DNA of 16,779 nucleotides from Oscillospiraceae bacterium. Its GTDB lineage: Bacteria > Bacillota > Clostridia > Oscillospirales > Ruminococcaceae. The stretch is from the NCBI GenBank assembly GCA_016296165.1, contig JAEDJV010000049.1:1-16779 (forward strand), given 5' to 3'. How positions within the stretch are numbered: position 1 is the stretch's first letter; every line of letters starts with the position of its first letter. Below are positions 1 through 6,682 of this stretch, in pieces. The position numbers and the translations under genes were made by a program. The notes below the pieces were generated by a model. The model worked only from the letters and a program-made list of their open reading frames with translations. It did no database searches and had not been told where the DNA came from.

Positions 1-435
1 ACAGATTTTAAATATATACGAAAAGAAACAGCCCAACGCTATTCATCAGCTCCGGATTATCCGGAAACGGTGAAAAAAGCACTTGACTGTATGTTCCGTC
101 AGGTAGGAAAACCTGTATTTGGTGAAAATTATATGATGAAAAAAGGAGTTATCGTAAGGCAGCTTCTTTTGCCCGGAAATGCAGAGGAGTCTAAGGAAAT
201 AATAGGATATATATATAGTACATATGGTGATGACGTATTTATCAGTATTATGAGTCAGTATACACCAATAAAGCAATTCAAAGATTATCCGGAACTTAAT
301 CGAAAAGTTACAACGAGAGAATACAATTCTGTCATTGATTATGCAGTTGATATCGGAGTAGAAAATGCGTTTGTTCAGGACGGAGATGCAGCGTCGGAAA
401 GTTTTGTTCCGTATTTTGACGGATTTGGAATATAG
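1..435 (+). CDS. Radical SAM protein, PflA/PflX-like (COG1313 type), C-terminal part only
   Basis: The frame is open from the first base, so the gene began upstream of the window; about 144 C-terminal residues are present and end at TAG 433-435. The GTG at 70 is only an internal codon. Recognisable segments are GKPVFGENYMMKKGVIVRQL, then YGDDVFISIMSQYTP and the tail pattern NAFVQDG. These match what I recall of the C-terminal half of the uncharacterised PflX-type radical SAM family, which is related to pyruvate formate-lyase activating enzymes. The CxxxCxxC cluster that would bind the 4Fe-4S/SAM centre lies in the missing N-terminal part, so catalysis cannot be checked here. The substrate of this family is not established. 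No terminator hairpin is evident after the stop. Confidence 0.75.
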   Translation, partial: TDFKYIRKETAQRYSSAPDYPETVKKALDCMFRQVGKPVFGENYMMKKGVIVRQLLLPGNAEESKEIIGYIYSTYGDDVFISIMSQYTPIKQFKDYPELNRKVTTREYNSVIDYAVDIGVENAFVQDGDAASESFVPYFDGFGI

Positions 436-563
436 TGCAGATTAATGCTAAAAATATTAAAATACGTACTCGTAAATATAACTTAAAGAAATATTGTATG
501 ACTATTAGTATTATAAAAAGAGCGACAGCTAGAAGAATACATATTTTAAGATAGTGTTTTTTA
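436..563. other. AT-rich intergenic spacer
   Basis: This stretch separates the radical SAM gene from the pseudogene. I see no ORF, hairpin terminator or RNA gene in it; it is simply AT-rich. Confidence 0.4.
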
Positions 564-592
564 TTGACCGAGCGCCGTAATTGTGGTAAGAT
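564..592 (+). promoter_or_regulatory. Sigma-A type promoter before the broken ATPase gene
   Basis: TTGACC (564-569), a 17-nt spacer and TAAGAT (587-592) make a near-consensus housekeeping promoter. It lies immediately upstream of pseudogene sequence. It may be the surviving promoter of that gene, or the result of the deletion that removed its N-terminal codons. Confidence 0.5.
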
Positions 593-1245
593 ATAAATGA
601 CAGAAACCGTGAAAAAGGAGATACGAATCTTATAAAAGATTTGCTTGATTCAAAAGATATGATAAGTCTTATAACCAGACCGAGACGATTCGGAAAGACG
701 CTGAATATGAGCATGATTCAGAGATTCTTTGAAAAAAAGAGGATAGTAATGCGTATCTGTTTGAAGGACTGAAGATAAGTAATGCAGGAGAGAAATATCT
801 GAATCATCAGGGACAGTATCCGGTGATTTCGATATCACTTAAGGGACTTAAACAGATTACTTATGAAAAGGCATTTTTTGTATTTAAAGAAAGAATAATA
901 AGTGAATTTGAAAGGCACCAGTATGTATATGATTCCGGTGTTCTTCCGGTAAATAAACATAAGAGATTTGAAAAAATACTTATTGGGAATGCAAAGGATG
1001 ATGAATATTTAACTGCACTTCAGCTTCTTTCAGAATGTCTGGAGGATTTTCATAATAAAAAAGTAATACTCCTCATAGAACTAAACGTCAGATGCGATGC
1101 AGCACTTGAGCAGATCAGAACAAAAAAGTACGCAGAACAGCTCACGGATGACTGCTATCAGAAGGTAATGAGCTATGGAATAGCATTTTACGGAAAGACG
1201 TGCAGGGTGAAGATGGGGGAAATTGTTTATCAGAATGAAGAATAA
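590..1245 (+). pseudogene. Decayed AAA-ATPase-like / PD-(D/E)XK nuclease-superfamily protein
   Basis: Conceptual translation in two frames gives pieces of the AAA-ATPase-like family (AAA-ATPase_like N-terminal domain plus PD-(D/E)XK C-terminal domain), which is common in gut Clostridia and Bacteroidetes. Frame one (590-772) encodes LIKDLLDSKDMISLITRPRRFGKTLNMSM; its RPRRFGKT segment is the family's P-loop. The frame breaks in an A7 run at 732-738, where eight A would restore it. The second frame (739-1245) continues YLFEGLKIS and ISISLKG. Near 1080 the reading jumps from the Walker-B-like KKVILLIE directly to C-terminal nuclease-domain sequence (AALEQIRTKKYAEQL, AFYGKTCRVK). Most of the ATPase core and the nuclease active site are therefore missing. 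The N-terminus before LIKDLL also lacks its usual start. The protein is certainly non-functional if the assembly is right. Intact relatives run to roughly 500-600 residues. Confidence 0.8.
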
Positions 1246-1248
1246 TGA

Positions 1249-1279
1249 AAGCCACGTAGACTAAGCATTTACGTGGCTT
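1249..1279 (+). terminator. Hairpin after pseudogene
   Basis: A perfect 10-bp inverted repeat, AAGCCACGTA (1249-1258) and TACGTGGCTT (1270-1279), starts 3 nt after the pseudogene stop. The T-run after the stem is poor (GGTTATA), so it may be a weak terminator. Confidence 0.5.
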
Positions 1280-1361
1280 GGTTATAGGAACTAGCAAAAC
1301 TCATTTTCTTTTACTTATTTTAATGATTCTTATAACGTAGAGAGAAAGGAAACTGATTCAT

Positions 1362-1898
1362 TTGAATAGAGTACTGAATCATTTAAAAACAATAACCAGA
1401 CACAGAAATCAGGTTCTTGTTCATTGTTTTCGTGTAGGTATTCCTTTACAGGGAATAACGCATGATCTTTCAAAATATTCACCTTGTGAATTTATCTTAG
1501 GATGCAGATTTTATCAGGGAACACGTTCTCCGCACGAAGCGGAACGTGAAGCATATGGTTTTTCATTTGCCTGGATGCACCATAAGGGCAGAAACAAACA
1601 CCATTTTGAATACTGGACTGATTATGACTATAAAACAAAAAAATTGTCACCTGTAAGGATGCCTGTAAAGTATGTAAAGGAAATGTTCTGTGACAGGCTG
1701 GCAGCCAGTAAGATATATCTGAAGGACAAATATCATGATGGTGCACCGCTTGAATATTTTCTTAGAAGTAAACATACAAGAATGATACATCCTGAAACAT
1801 CGGATCTGTTAGAAAAACTTCTTACGATGTTAAAAGAGAACGGTGAAGCAGAAACGTTCAGATATATAAAAAAACTTAAAGAATATGAAAATAAATAG
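1362..1898 (+). CDS. DUF5662 family protein
   Basis: This 178-residue protein contains the conserved signatures I associate with DUF5662: THDLSKYSPCEF (about residues 33-44), an aromatic/His-rich WMHHKGRNKHHFEYW (71-85) and DRLAASKIYL (111-120). Family function is unknown. The dense conserved His/Asp residues suggest a metal site, but that is inference. The TTG start is chosen because purine-rich GAGAAAGGA lies about 11 nt upstream and the conserved HLKTITRHR block follows within seven residues. The length matches the family, so the gene looks intact. It stands alone between two hairpins and shows no link to the operon downstream. Confidence 0.8.
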   Translation: MNRVLNHLKTITRHRNQVLVHCFRVGIPLQGITHDLSKYSPCEFILGCRFYQGTRSPHEAEREAYGFSFAWMHHKGRNKHHFEYWTDYDYKTKKLSPVRMPVKYVKEMFCDRLAASKIYLKDKYHDGAPLEYFLRSKHTRMIHPETSDLLEKLLTMLKENGEAETFRYIKKLKEYENK

Positions 1899-1928
1899 AT
1901 TGTGTAACTTTAGTATCATAAAACATTA

Positions 1929-1970
1929 AATAACAACTGACAGTACTGTTTCTGTCAGTTGTTATTTATT
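1929..1970 (+). terminator. Strong intrinsic terminator after DUF5662 gene
   Basis: A perfect 15-bp inverted repeat, AATAACAACTGACAG (1929-1943) and CTGTCAGTTGTTATT (1952-1966), has an 8-nt loop and T-rich sequence following. It isolates the left flank from the central operon. Confidence 0.85.
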
Positions 1971-2084
1971 TATTAGTTTATAATTAATGTTATGTTTATA
2001 AAAATTACTATACCAATAATTCGCTGGATATTTTATGGTATTTATACAAATGAGATTCACTATATACATATTGTTTTTTCCCTA

Positions 2085-2113
2085 TTGACATATTGATTTA
2101 AAAGTGTTATAAT
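2085..2113 (+). promoter_or_regulatory. Exact-consensus sigma-A promoter for regulator and operon
   Basis: TTGACA (2085-2090), a 17-nt spacer and TATAAT (2108-2113) match the consensus perfectly. No terminator separates the regulator from the following genes, so this promoter could drive the whole locus of about 13 kb. A fully consensus promoter implies strong basal transcription unless it is repressed. This fits the operator-like inverted repeat that begins about 18 nt downstream. Confidence 0.85.
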
Positions 2114-2130
2114 TCATAATATAGGATAAC

Positions 2131-2163
2131 TAATTTATGATATTTTATGCAATTATCATAAAT
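2131..2163 (+). repeat. Operator-like inverted repeat in regulator leader
   Basis: The arms ATTTATGATA (2133-2142) and TATCATAAAT (2154-2163) are perfect 10-bp complements 11 nt apart, just past the expected transcription start. The left arm, extended to TAATTTATGATA (2131-2142), recurs exactly at 2487-2498 ahead of the operon's first structural gene. The placement fits a binding site for the XRE-type regulator encoded next; an RNA hairpin is the alternative. The role is inferred. Confidence 0.5.
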
Positions 2164-2204
2164 AGGAAAAACCTGAAATTTTATATATAGGAGTTGTATT
2201 AGTT

Positions 2205-2483
2205 ATGAATGAAGAAACAAAAGATTTATTAGTTGAAAGAATGACAGAAAATCTCGTTGTACTGAGAGCTAAGCTCGGTATCACACAGGCTGAACTTGCT
2301 GATATAGCAGGTATGAGCAGACAGACAATCCTTGCTATTGAAAAAAAGCAGAGAACTATGACATGGAACACATTTTTATCACTTCTTTTCATCTTTTCAG
2401 TAAACAAGGACACAGCTGCACTTCTCAATCTTTTTGAGATCCTTACTGATGAACTTACAGATTACATCAGAGTTAAGAAGTAA
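2205..2483 (+). CDS. XRE/Cro-type helix-turn-helix transcriptional regulator
   Basis: This is a 92-residue, single-domain DNA-binding protein. The five-helix HTH spans about residues 13-65. The turn region reads ITQAELADIAGMSRQTILAIE (26-46), with the recognition helix around SRQTILAIE. The rest is a short helical tail with no sensor domain. The ATG start is preceded by AGGAG at 2189-2193. It sits under a consensus promoter and immediately before the ten-gene operon, with only 47 nt in between. Putative half-sites lie on both sides of the gene. It is therefore the obvious candidate to autoregulate and to control the operon, most simply as a repressor. How it is relieved is not visible. Confidence 0.9.
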   Translation: MNEETKDLLVERMTENLVVLRAKLGITQAELADIAGMSRQTILAIEKKQRTMTWNTFLSLLFIFSVNKDTAALLNLFEILTDELTDYIRVKK

Positions 2484-2486
2484 GAT

Positions 2487-2498
2487 TAATTTATGATA
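2487..2498 (+). repeat. Second copy of TAATTTATGATA, upstream of operon
   Basis: This is an exact 12-nt direct repeat of 2131-2142, located 3 nt after the regulator stop and 32 nt before the next start codon. It contains TATGAT, which could also serve as a -10 element, although no convincing -35 lies 17 nt upstream. It is a candidate operator half-site. Confidence 0.4.
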
Positions 2499-2530
2499 GG
2501 GTAGGCCGGATTTTCGGTGGAGGGATTCTT

Positions 2531-3523
2531 ATGGAGATTTTTTATTGTCCCGAATGTGATGGGAAGCCATATACTGACAGTATAAAAGCAGGGACAAAAT
2601 GTCCGGTATGCAATTCAGTACTAAAGTACGCAGACGTTTCAGAACAAAGTCTAGCCGGAAGACCAAAGATTGAAACTTCAAAAAAAGTTAAGTCTTCTTC
2701 CGGCAAGGAAAAAAAAGAATTTAAATCTACTGCTGATAAGTATAAAAAATACCGTACGATAAGCGGCACAGTAGAAAATATTCGTCCGCATACCGGTGAA
2801 TCCAGGGGGCTTTTCACCAAGATCCGGCACTATATCATGTATCATCAGAGTTTTAGTGACACACTGTATTCATTTGATATAAGACCACGTGATGACGAAA
2901 CAGGTAATGACAGAGTATGCGTTCATATCTACGGTGATTACACCGGAGACGGTGCAACGATATGCAGCGGTTTTGATCACACAGTTACGGGTAAAATGGC
3001 ACTGAAGCATTTATCAGAGGAAGACAACGAGATATTTTTTGCTAAGAGAATACGTAATAATGACACGAGAATCAGATTTGCGTCTTCACCAGCAGCTTTT
3101 ATGGTAACTGTGTTCGTTCTGTATTTCTTCTGGTCTGTTATTATGTTTTTCAGGGAATCTGCCTTACATGGCACCCTTCTTGATGAAATAAGACGAATAC
3201 TTGAAGACTTTATTCCATCAGCTACTGCTGGTGCGAGTATGTTTTCAATAGCGTTTGTATTTACATCTTTTTTGGTCTATGTAAACAGGTTGAAAACACA
3301 TATCAGATATAATTTCAATTCAGTTGCCGGCGTATCTTTTATGATGACGGTTTTGTTTTTTATGAAACACAGGCTAAAAACATTTGCCGGTCTGACAGTA
3401 TCAGAATGTTTTTCTGAAATTTTTGCATTACTGGTAACTTCGTCTCTTAATATCCTGACTGCTTTTGTTTTAGTCTATATCGTGTGGAGATTTATTCATA
3501 TTATTATGCGTATAAGGGGTTAA
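2531..3523 (+). CDS. Zinc-ribbon protein with four predicted membrane segments
   Basis: This 330-residue protein opens with a CxxC-x14-CxxC zinc ribbon (Cys 6, 9, 24 and 27) that is nearly repeated at the start of the operon's last gene. A charged linker follows (about 45-73). Next comes a beta-rich segment (about 74-156, from YRTISGTVENI to VTGKM) whose strand pattern resembles an OB-fold. The C-terminal half carries hydrophobic stretches at about 188-207, 233-252, 262-278 and 296-326, so it is probably an integral membrane protein with a cytoplasmic N-terminus. The ATG has a strong GGTGGAGGG site 6 nt away. It is the first structural gene of the operon, and the next gene starts 5 nt after its stop. 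I do not recognise the full-length family. It may anchor the complex to the membrane, which is inference from position and topology. Confidence 0.8.
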   Translation: MEIFYCPECDGKPYTDSIKAGTKCPVCNSVLKYADVSEQSLAGRPKIETSKKVKSSSGKEKKEFKSTADKYKKYRTISGTVENIRPHTGESRGLFTKIRHYIMYHQSFSDTLYSFDIRPRDDETGNDRVCVHIYGDYTGDGATICSGFDHTVTGKMALKHLSEEDNEIFFAKRIRNNDTRIRFASSPAAFMVTVFVLYFFWSVIMFFRESALHGTLLDEIRRILEDFIPSATAGASMFSIAFVFTSFLVYVNRLKTHIRYNFNSVAGVSFMMTVLFFMKHRLKTFAGLTVSECFSEIFALLVTSSLNILTAFVLVYIVWRFIHIIMRIRG

Positions 3524-3528
3524 ACATT

Positions 3529-5043
3529 ATGAATATCGGTATAGATCTTGGAACTACAAATACTGTAGTCGGATGGATGAATGAATTCGGAAACATAGAG
3601 TTTTTAAAATTTGATGATGAAAAAATATTTATGCCTTCCTGCGTTTTTTTCGACAGGGGTAGTGTGCTGGTCGGACAACAGGCGGTTGAAAAATCGTCTG
3701 AAAATCCGGCTGCATTTGTTTCTGAGTCAAAAGTTTTTATGGATGACAGAAAAAAAATCTGGGAAATCGACGGAAGAAGATATAAAGCTGAGGACATCGC
3801 TTTTGAAATTCTGAAAAAAGTCAGAATGACCCTTTCAAAAAGATTTCCTGAGGTGAAAAAATTCAATGCTGTTGTAACTGTACCTGCCAAATTTGGAGAG
3901 GACCAGATAAGGCGTACTGCGTCTGCACTTAAGAGAGCAGGTATAGGACTTATAGAGATAATAAAAGAGCCGGTTGCGGCTGTTCTTGCATTTAACGATG
4001 ATAATTTCAGATCGGGTGAAACTGTTTTCGTCATTGATTTGGGCGGAGGCACAGTTGATGCTGCACTTGTGAAACTGACAGGAACAGACGGAGTGACCGG
4101 CTTTAATGTTATTGAGGCTGAAGGTAACAGACATCTTGGCGGCAAAAATCTTGATGAAGTAATCGGTTTAATTGCTTTTGAACAACTGAGAGACTGTTCA
4201 GGTCAGAATCTTTCTGATGAAGCAACTGTATGGGGAGCTTCGAGGAAGAAAATCAGACAGCTTATATGCGATGCTTCACATGAAATAAAAAACCAGCTCC
4301 TGAGAGCAAATGGTGACAGTGAAATTTCAGTCGATTTACCTGAAGTCTGTTCGATATGCGAGAAAAAGGACGAGTGCAGAAATAATTGCGAATTTCGTAT
4401 CAGTCTGTCTTATGATGAATATTTATCAGCTGCTGATGAAGTATATGAAAAGATGAAGGAGCTTATTTATCCGGAAAACGTCGCGGATATGGAAATAAAT
4501 CACGTTCTTTTCGTTGGCGGGATGAGTGCAGATATGTATCTCAGACAGTACATAGAAAGTACATTTTATAACAGCCGAATTATATGTGCAGGGGATGTTT
4601 GCGACGAGGAAAAGTATCTTACTGTAATTGCAAGAGGAGCTGCTATAAAAGCATGTGATGAGAACATCCATATAGTAAATAAACTTTTGAATTCTCTTGG
4701 ACTTATCTGCAGAGGAAAGAATGGTATGTATATGGATCCAGTTATTCCGGCTGGTTCTGATATTGATTCTGATTTTGAGGTAAGGCATGTATATACAAAC
4801 AACGGAAGATATGAAACTGAGATGAGTTTCGAAGTCTATGAATACAACGGAGATCCAAATGATTTTAATAATCTTGAATACAGAAAGATAGGAAATTTTG
4901 TTTTCAACGATATTAATCCTATGGACACAGGAAAGCAGAAGATAGAAGCTACTTTCCGGTTTGATGAAAAGGGCGTTCTTACTGTTTGTGCCCAAGACCT
5001 TAACGAACGCGGCAGAAGTATAGAAGTAAGCTTTGAGATATAG
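3529..5043 (+). CDS. Hsp70/DnaK-like ATPase lacking the helical lid
   Basis: This is a 504-residue Hsp70-superfamily protein. The nucleotide-binding domain shows phosphate-1 IGIDLGTTNTVVG (3-15), the VTVPAKF block (116-122), phosphate-2 VFVIDLGGGTVDAAL (166-180) and the adenosine motif VLFVGGMSADMYLR (326-339). A short beta-type substrate-binding region follows (about 385-504). The alpha-helical lid and the EEVD-like tail are absent; DnaK has about 630 residues. Unusually, residues 274-287 hold four cysteines spaced C-x2-C-x5-C-x3-C inside subdomain II, which could bind zinc or an Fe-S cluster. The ATG at 3529 follows AAGGGG and starts directly with the phosphate-1 strand. A GTG at 3484 would overlap the previous gene and add unconserved residues. 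No DnaJ or GrpE lies nearby, so this is a specialised Hsp70 serving the operon rather than the housekeeping chaperone. Confidence 0.93.
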   Translation: MNIGIDLGTTNTVVGWMNEFGNIEFLKFDDEKIFMPSCVFFDRGSVLVGQQAVEKSSENPAAFVSESKVFMDDRKKIWEIDGRRYKAEDIAFEILKKVRMTLSKRFPEVKKFNAVVTVPAKFGEDQIRRTASALKRAGIGLIEIIKEPVAAVLAFNDDNFRSGETVFVIDLGGGTVDAALVKLTGTDGVTGFNVIEAEGNRHLGGKNLDEVIGLIAFEQLRDCSGQNLSDEATVWGASRKKIRQLICDASHEIKNQLLRANGDSEISVDLPEVCSICEKKDECRNNCEFRISLSYDEYLSAADEVYEKMKELIYPENVADMEINHVLFVGGMSADMYLRQYIESTFYNSRIICAGDVCDEEKYLTVIARGAAIKACDENIHIVNKLLNSLGLICRGKNGMYMDPVIPAGSDIDSDFEVRHVYTNNGRYETEMSFEVYEYNGDPNDFNNLEYRKIGNFVFNDINPMDTGKQKIEATFRFDEKGVLTVCAQDLNERGRSIEVSFEI

Positions 5044-5054
5044 GGGAGAGAAAA

Positions 5055-5816
5055 ATGTTCAGAGATATTGTTTCAATGATGGAAAACGGAGAAGTTCCTG
5101 TTAATTACAGAGATCCTCAGGAATTCATCTACAGGGAGAAAAGAACGCCTGAGTCAGATGTCTATTCGTTCGGTATGCATATTTTTGAAAAAATATGCGG
5201 TAAGAATTATTTTGAATACAGCGGAGTTCCAGAGGATGAATGTTTTATGATGGCAGATACTGATTCGGATGATTCCGTTATATCAGAAAAATATATTCCT
5301 GCGGATTACAGTTTCATTTTTCCGCTTCTGAAAAACATGACCGTATATAAAAAAAGTCTGCGCATATCCGCCCAACAGGCAATTACGGAACTGAAAAAAT
5401 ATAATCAGGAAGCCGAAAAATCCGAAGAAGAAAATAATCCTTATAAAATAATAGAGGATTATGACTACGGTATTATTTTGAACAACAAAAGGTCAGGGAG
5501 AATAGAATTTCGCGTGCTTTTGGATCATGACGGGAATAAAACAGCCTGCGATATTCCTGTATATGAATCCGGAACTTTTAGAATCGCAGTTTCACGCCGA
5601 CACAGAGATTTTGTACATATTACTAATCCGTCAAGTGTATTTGGTGACAAGATAATTCCGGTTGATATTGCCGGAATTGAGAATATAAATGCTGGGAAAA
5701 TACGTATTTATGCTGATTCAGTAAACGATGAACTTGTTGTATCTGTTCAGGAATCTGATATAAACGGAAGTTATACAGAAAAGAAAAATACTGTTTGGGA
5801 GAGGGTAAAATGCTGA
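5055..5816 (+). CDS. Protein-kinase C-lobe-like fragment fused to a beta-rich domain
   Basis: This 253-residue protein begins abruptly with what looks like the end of a kinase activation segment: VNYRDPQEF (16-24, compare Y-R-A/D-P-E). Next come SDVYSFGMHIFEKICGK (34-50, the alpha-F helix with its invariant Asp at 35) and KSLRISAQQAITELKKY (100-116, compare the conserved Arg before the last C-lobe helix). The N-lobe, the ATP-binding Lys and the HRD and DFG motifs are all absent. They cannot lie upstream, because the Hsp70 stop is only 11 nt before this ATG. A charged linker and a beta-rich domain (about 128-232) that I cannot name complete the protein. It would be catalytically dead, so a scaffold or docking role is likely. 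GGGGAGAG precedes the start. The gene overlaps the next one by 7 nt. The kinase relationship rests on motif pattern only. Confidence 0.75.
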   Translation: MFRDIVSMMENGEVPVNYRDPQEFIYREKRTPESDVYSFGMHIFEKICGKNYFEYSGVPEDECFMMADTDSDDSVISEKYIPADYSFIFPLLKNMTVYKKSLRISAQQAITELKKYNQEAEKSEEENNPYKIIEDYDYGIILNNKRSGRIEFRVLLDHDGNKTACDIPVYESGTFRIAVSRRHRDFVHITNPSSVFGDKIIPVDIAGIENINAGKIRIYADSVNDELVVSVQESDINGSYTEKKNTVWERVKC

Positions 5817-6661
5817 TAGATTACGAGAGTATAATAATTCTGGACGGACAGATTTGCAGTGATATAGTTTCAGGGAAAGTAACGGCCGACATTTTTCAGT
5901 GTACTAAAATAAAAAATGCAGATGAAAACAGTTTTATAAAAAATAATTCTGTTATTCAGTGTATCAGTAGTTCGGATAAACTAAAATTTTCAGTAATGTA
6001 CAAAACAGTTCCTTCACTTTTCCTTTCTGAAGCAAAGGTTGTTTTCAGTAGCGGAGCAGAATGCGGTTATGAAATAAGATGTCATAACGAGACAATAGCA
6101 GACGGAACATGTATAATGAACGGTTTCAGGATTAATCCTTCCGAAACTGATGGTAAACTTGATTTTGTGTTTATTAAAGAGGAAGAAGAAAAAACAGATG
6201 TTTTCATCAATGAAACAGAAATGATTATGTCTGAAAACATTCTGTCTGAAAATGAACTGAATGAGCTTGAACGAAAACTTTCAGAGGAAAAGGAAAAAAA
6301 CAGAGAAATTCTTGCACGAAAAAATGAGATACTAAGTGAACTTGAAAATTTAAAATCCGAAGTCAGTATGCTTGAAAACAGCCTTGATGAATATGATGAC
6401 ATTAAGTCCCGTTATGCTGTTCTGAAAGAAAATTCAAAAGAGAATGATTTGAATTCAGAAAAAATTCAGAAAGTCGTAAAACAGCTCGAATGCTTTAATG
6501 ATATTCTGAGTTATTATAAAAACGAAGATGGTTATATTTCAGTTGCAGATAAAATCAGTATGATAATTCAGGATGCAGAAATAGTAAAAGAGCATATTTC
6601 TGAATTTGCTTCAAAAAGAAAACAGGAAACAGAAAGTATTTTGGATGAACTGGATATATAG
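5810..6661 (+). CDS. Beta-domain plus coiled-coil protein, family not recognised
   Basis: This is a 283-residue protein. Residues 1 to about 130 alternate hydrophobic and polar positions as in a beta-sandwich (for example KLKFSVMYKTV and GKLDFVFIKEE). Residues about 143-210 form a strongly charged heptad-bearing coiled coil (NELNELERKLSEEKEKNREI and onward). A helical tail follows (218-283). There is no signal peptide or membrane segment. The ATG at 5810 is preferred over an in-frame TTG at 5795 because GGGAGAGGG lies immediately upstream and the ATG overlaps the preceding stop (ATGCTGA), a translational-coupling arrangement. It is the first of three consecutive helical proteins between the kinase-like and AAA genes, so it is probably a structural partner. 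No enzymatic motif is seen. Confidence 0.8.
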   Translation: MLIDYESIIILDGQICSDIVSGKVTADIFQCTKIKNADENSFIKNNSVIQCISSSDKLKFSVMYKTVPSLFLSEAKVVFSSGAECGYEIRCHNETIADGTCIMNGFRINPSETDGKLDFVFIKEEEEKTDVFINETEMIMSENILSENELNELERKLSEEKEKNREILARKNEILSELENLKSEVSMLENSLDEYDDIKSRYAVLKENSKENDLNSEKIQKVVKQLECFNDILSYYKNEDGYISVADKISMIIQDAEIVKEHISEFASKRKQETESILDELDI

Positions 6662-6682
6662 TTAAAGCAGGGGTGAGGGGTT

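Noticed and set aside
823..1245. 140-residue ORF as an independent gene
   Set aside because: Its sequence continues family similarity that begins upstream in another frame. It is the 3' remnant of the broken ATPase gene, and the GTG at 823 is an internal codon.
3484..3528. Upstream GTG start for the Hsp70-like gene
   Set aside because: It would overlap the previous gene by 40 nt and add a non-conserved leader. The ATG at 3529 has AAGGGG before it and starts directly at the phosphate-1 strand.
3504..4145. 213-residue antisense ORF
   Set aside because: It is fully opposite the strongly conserved Hsp70 ATPase domain and has a Ser/Thr/Pro-rich composition typical of a shadow frame, with no ribosome-binding context.
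4426..4995. 189-residue antisense ORF
   Set aside because: It lies opposite the Hsp70-like gene; its Ile/Tyr/Ser-rich composition reflects the complement of AT-rich coding sequence.
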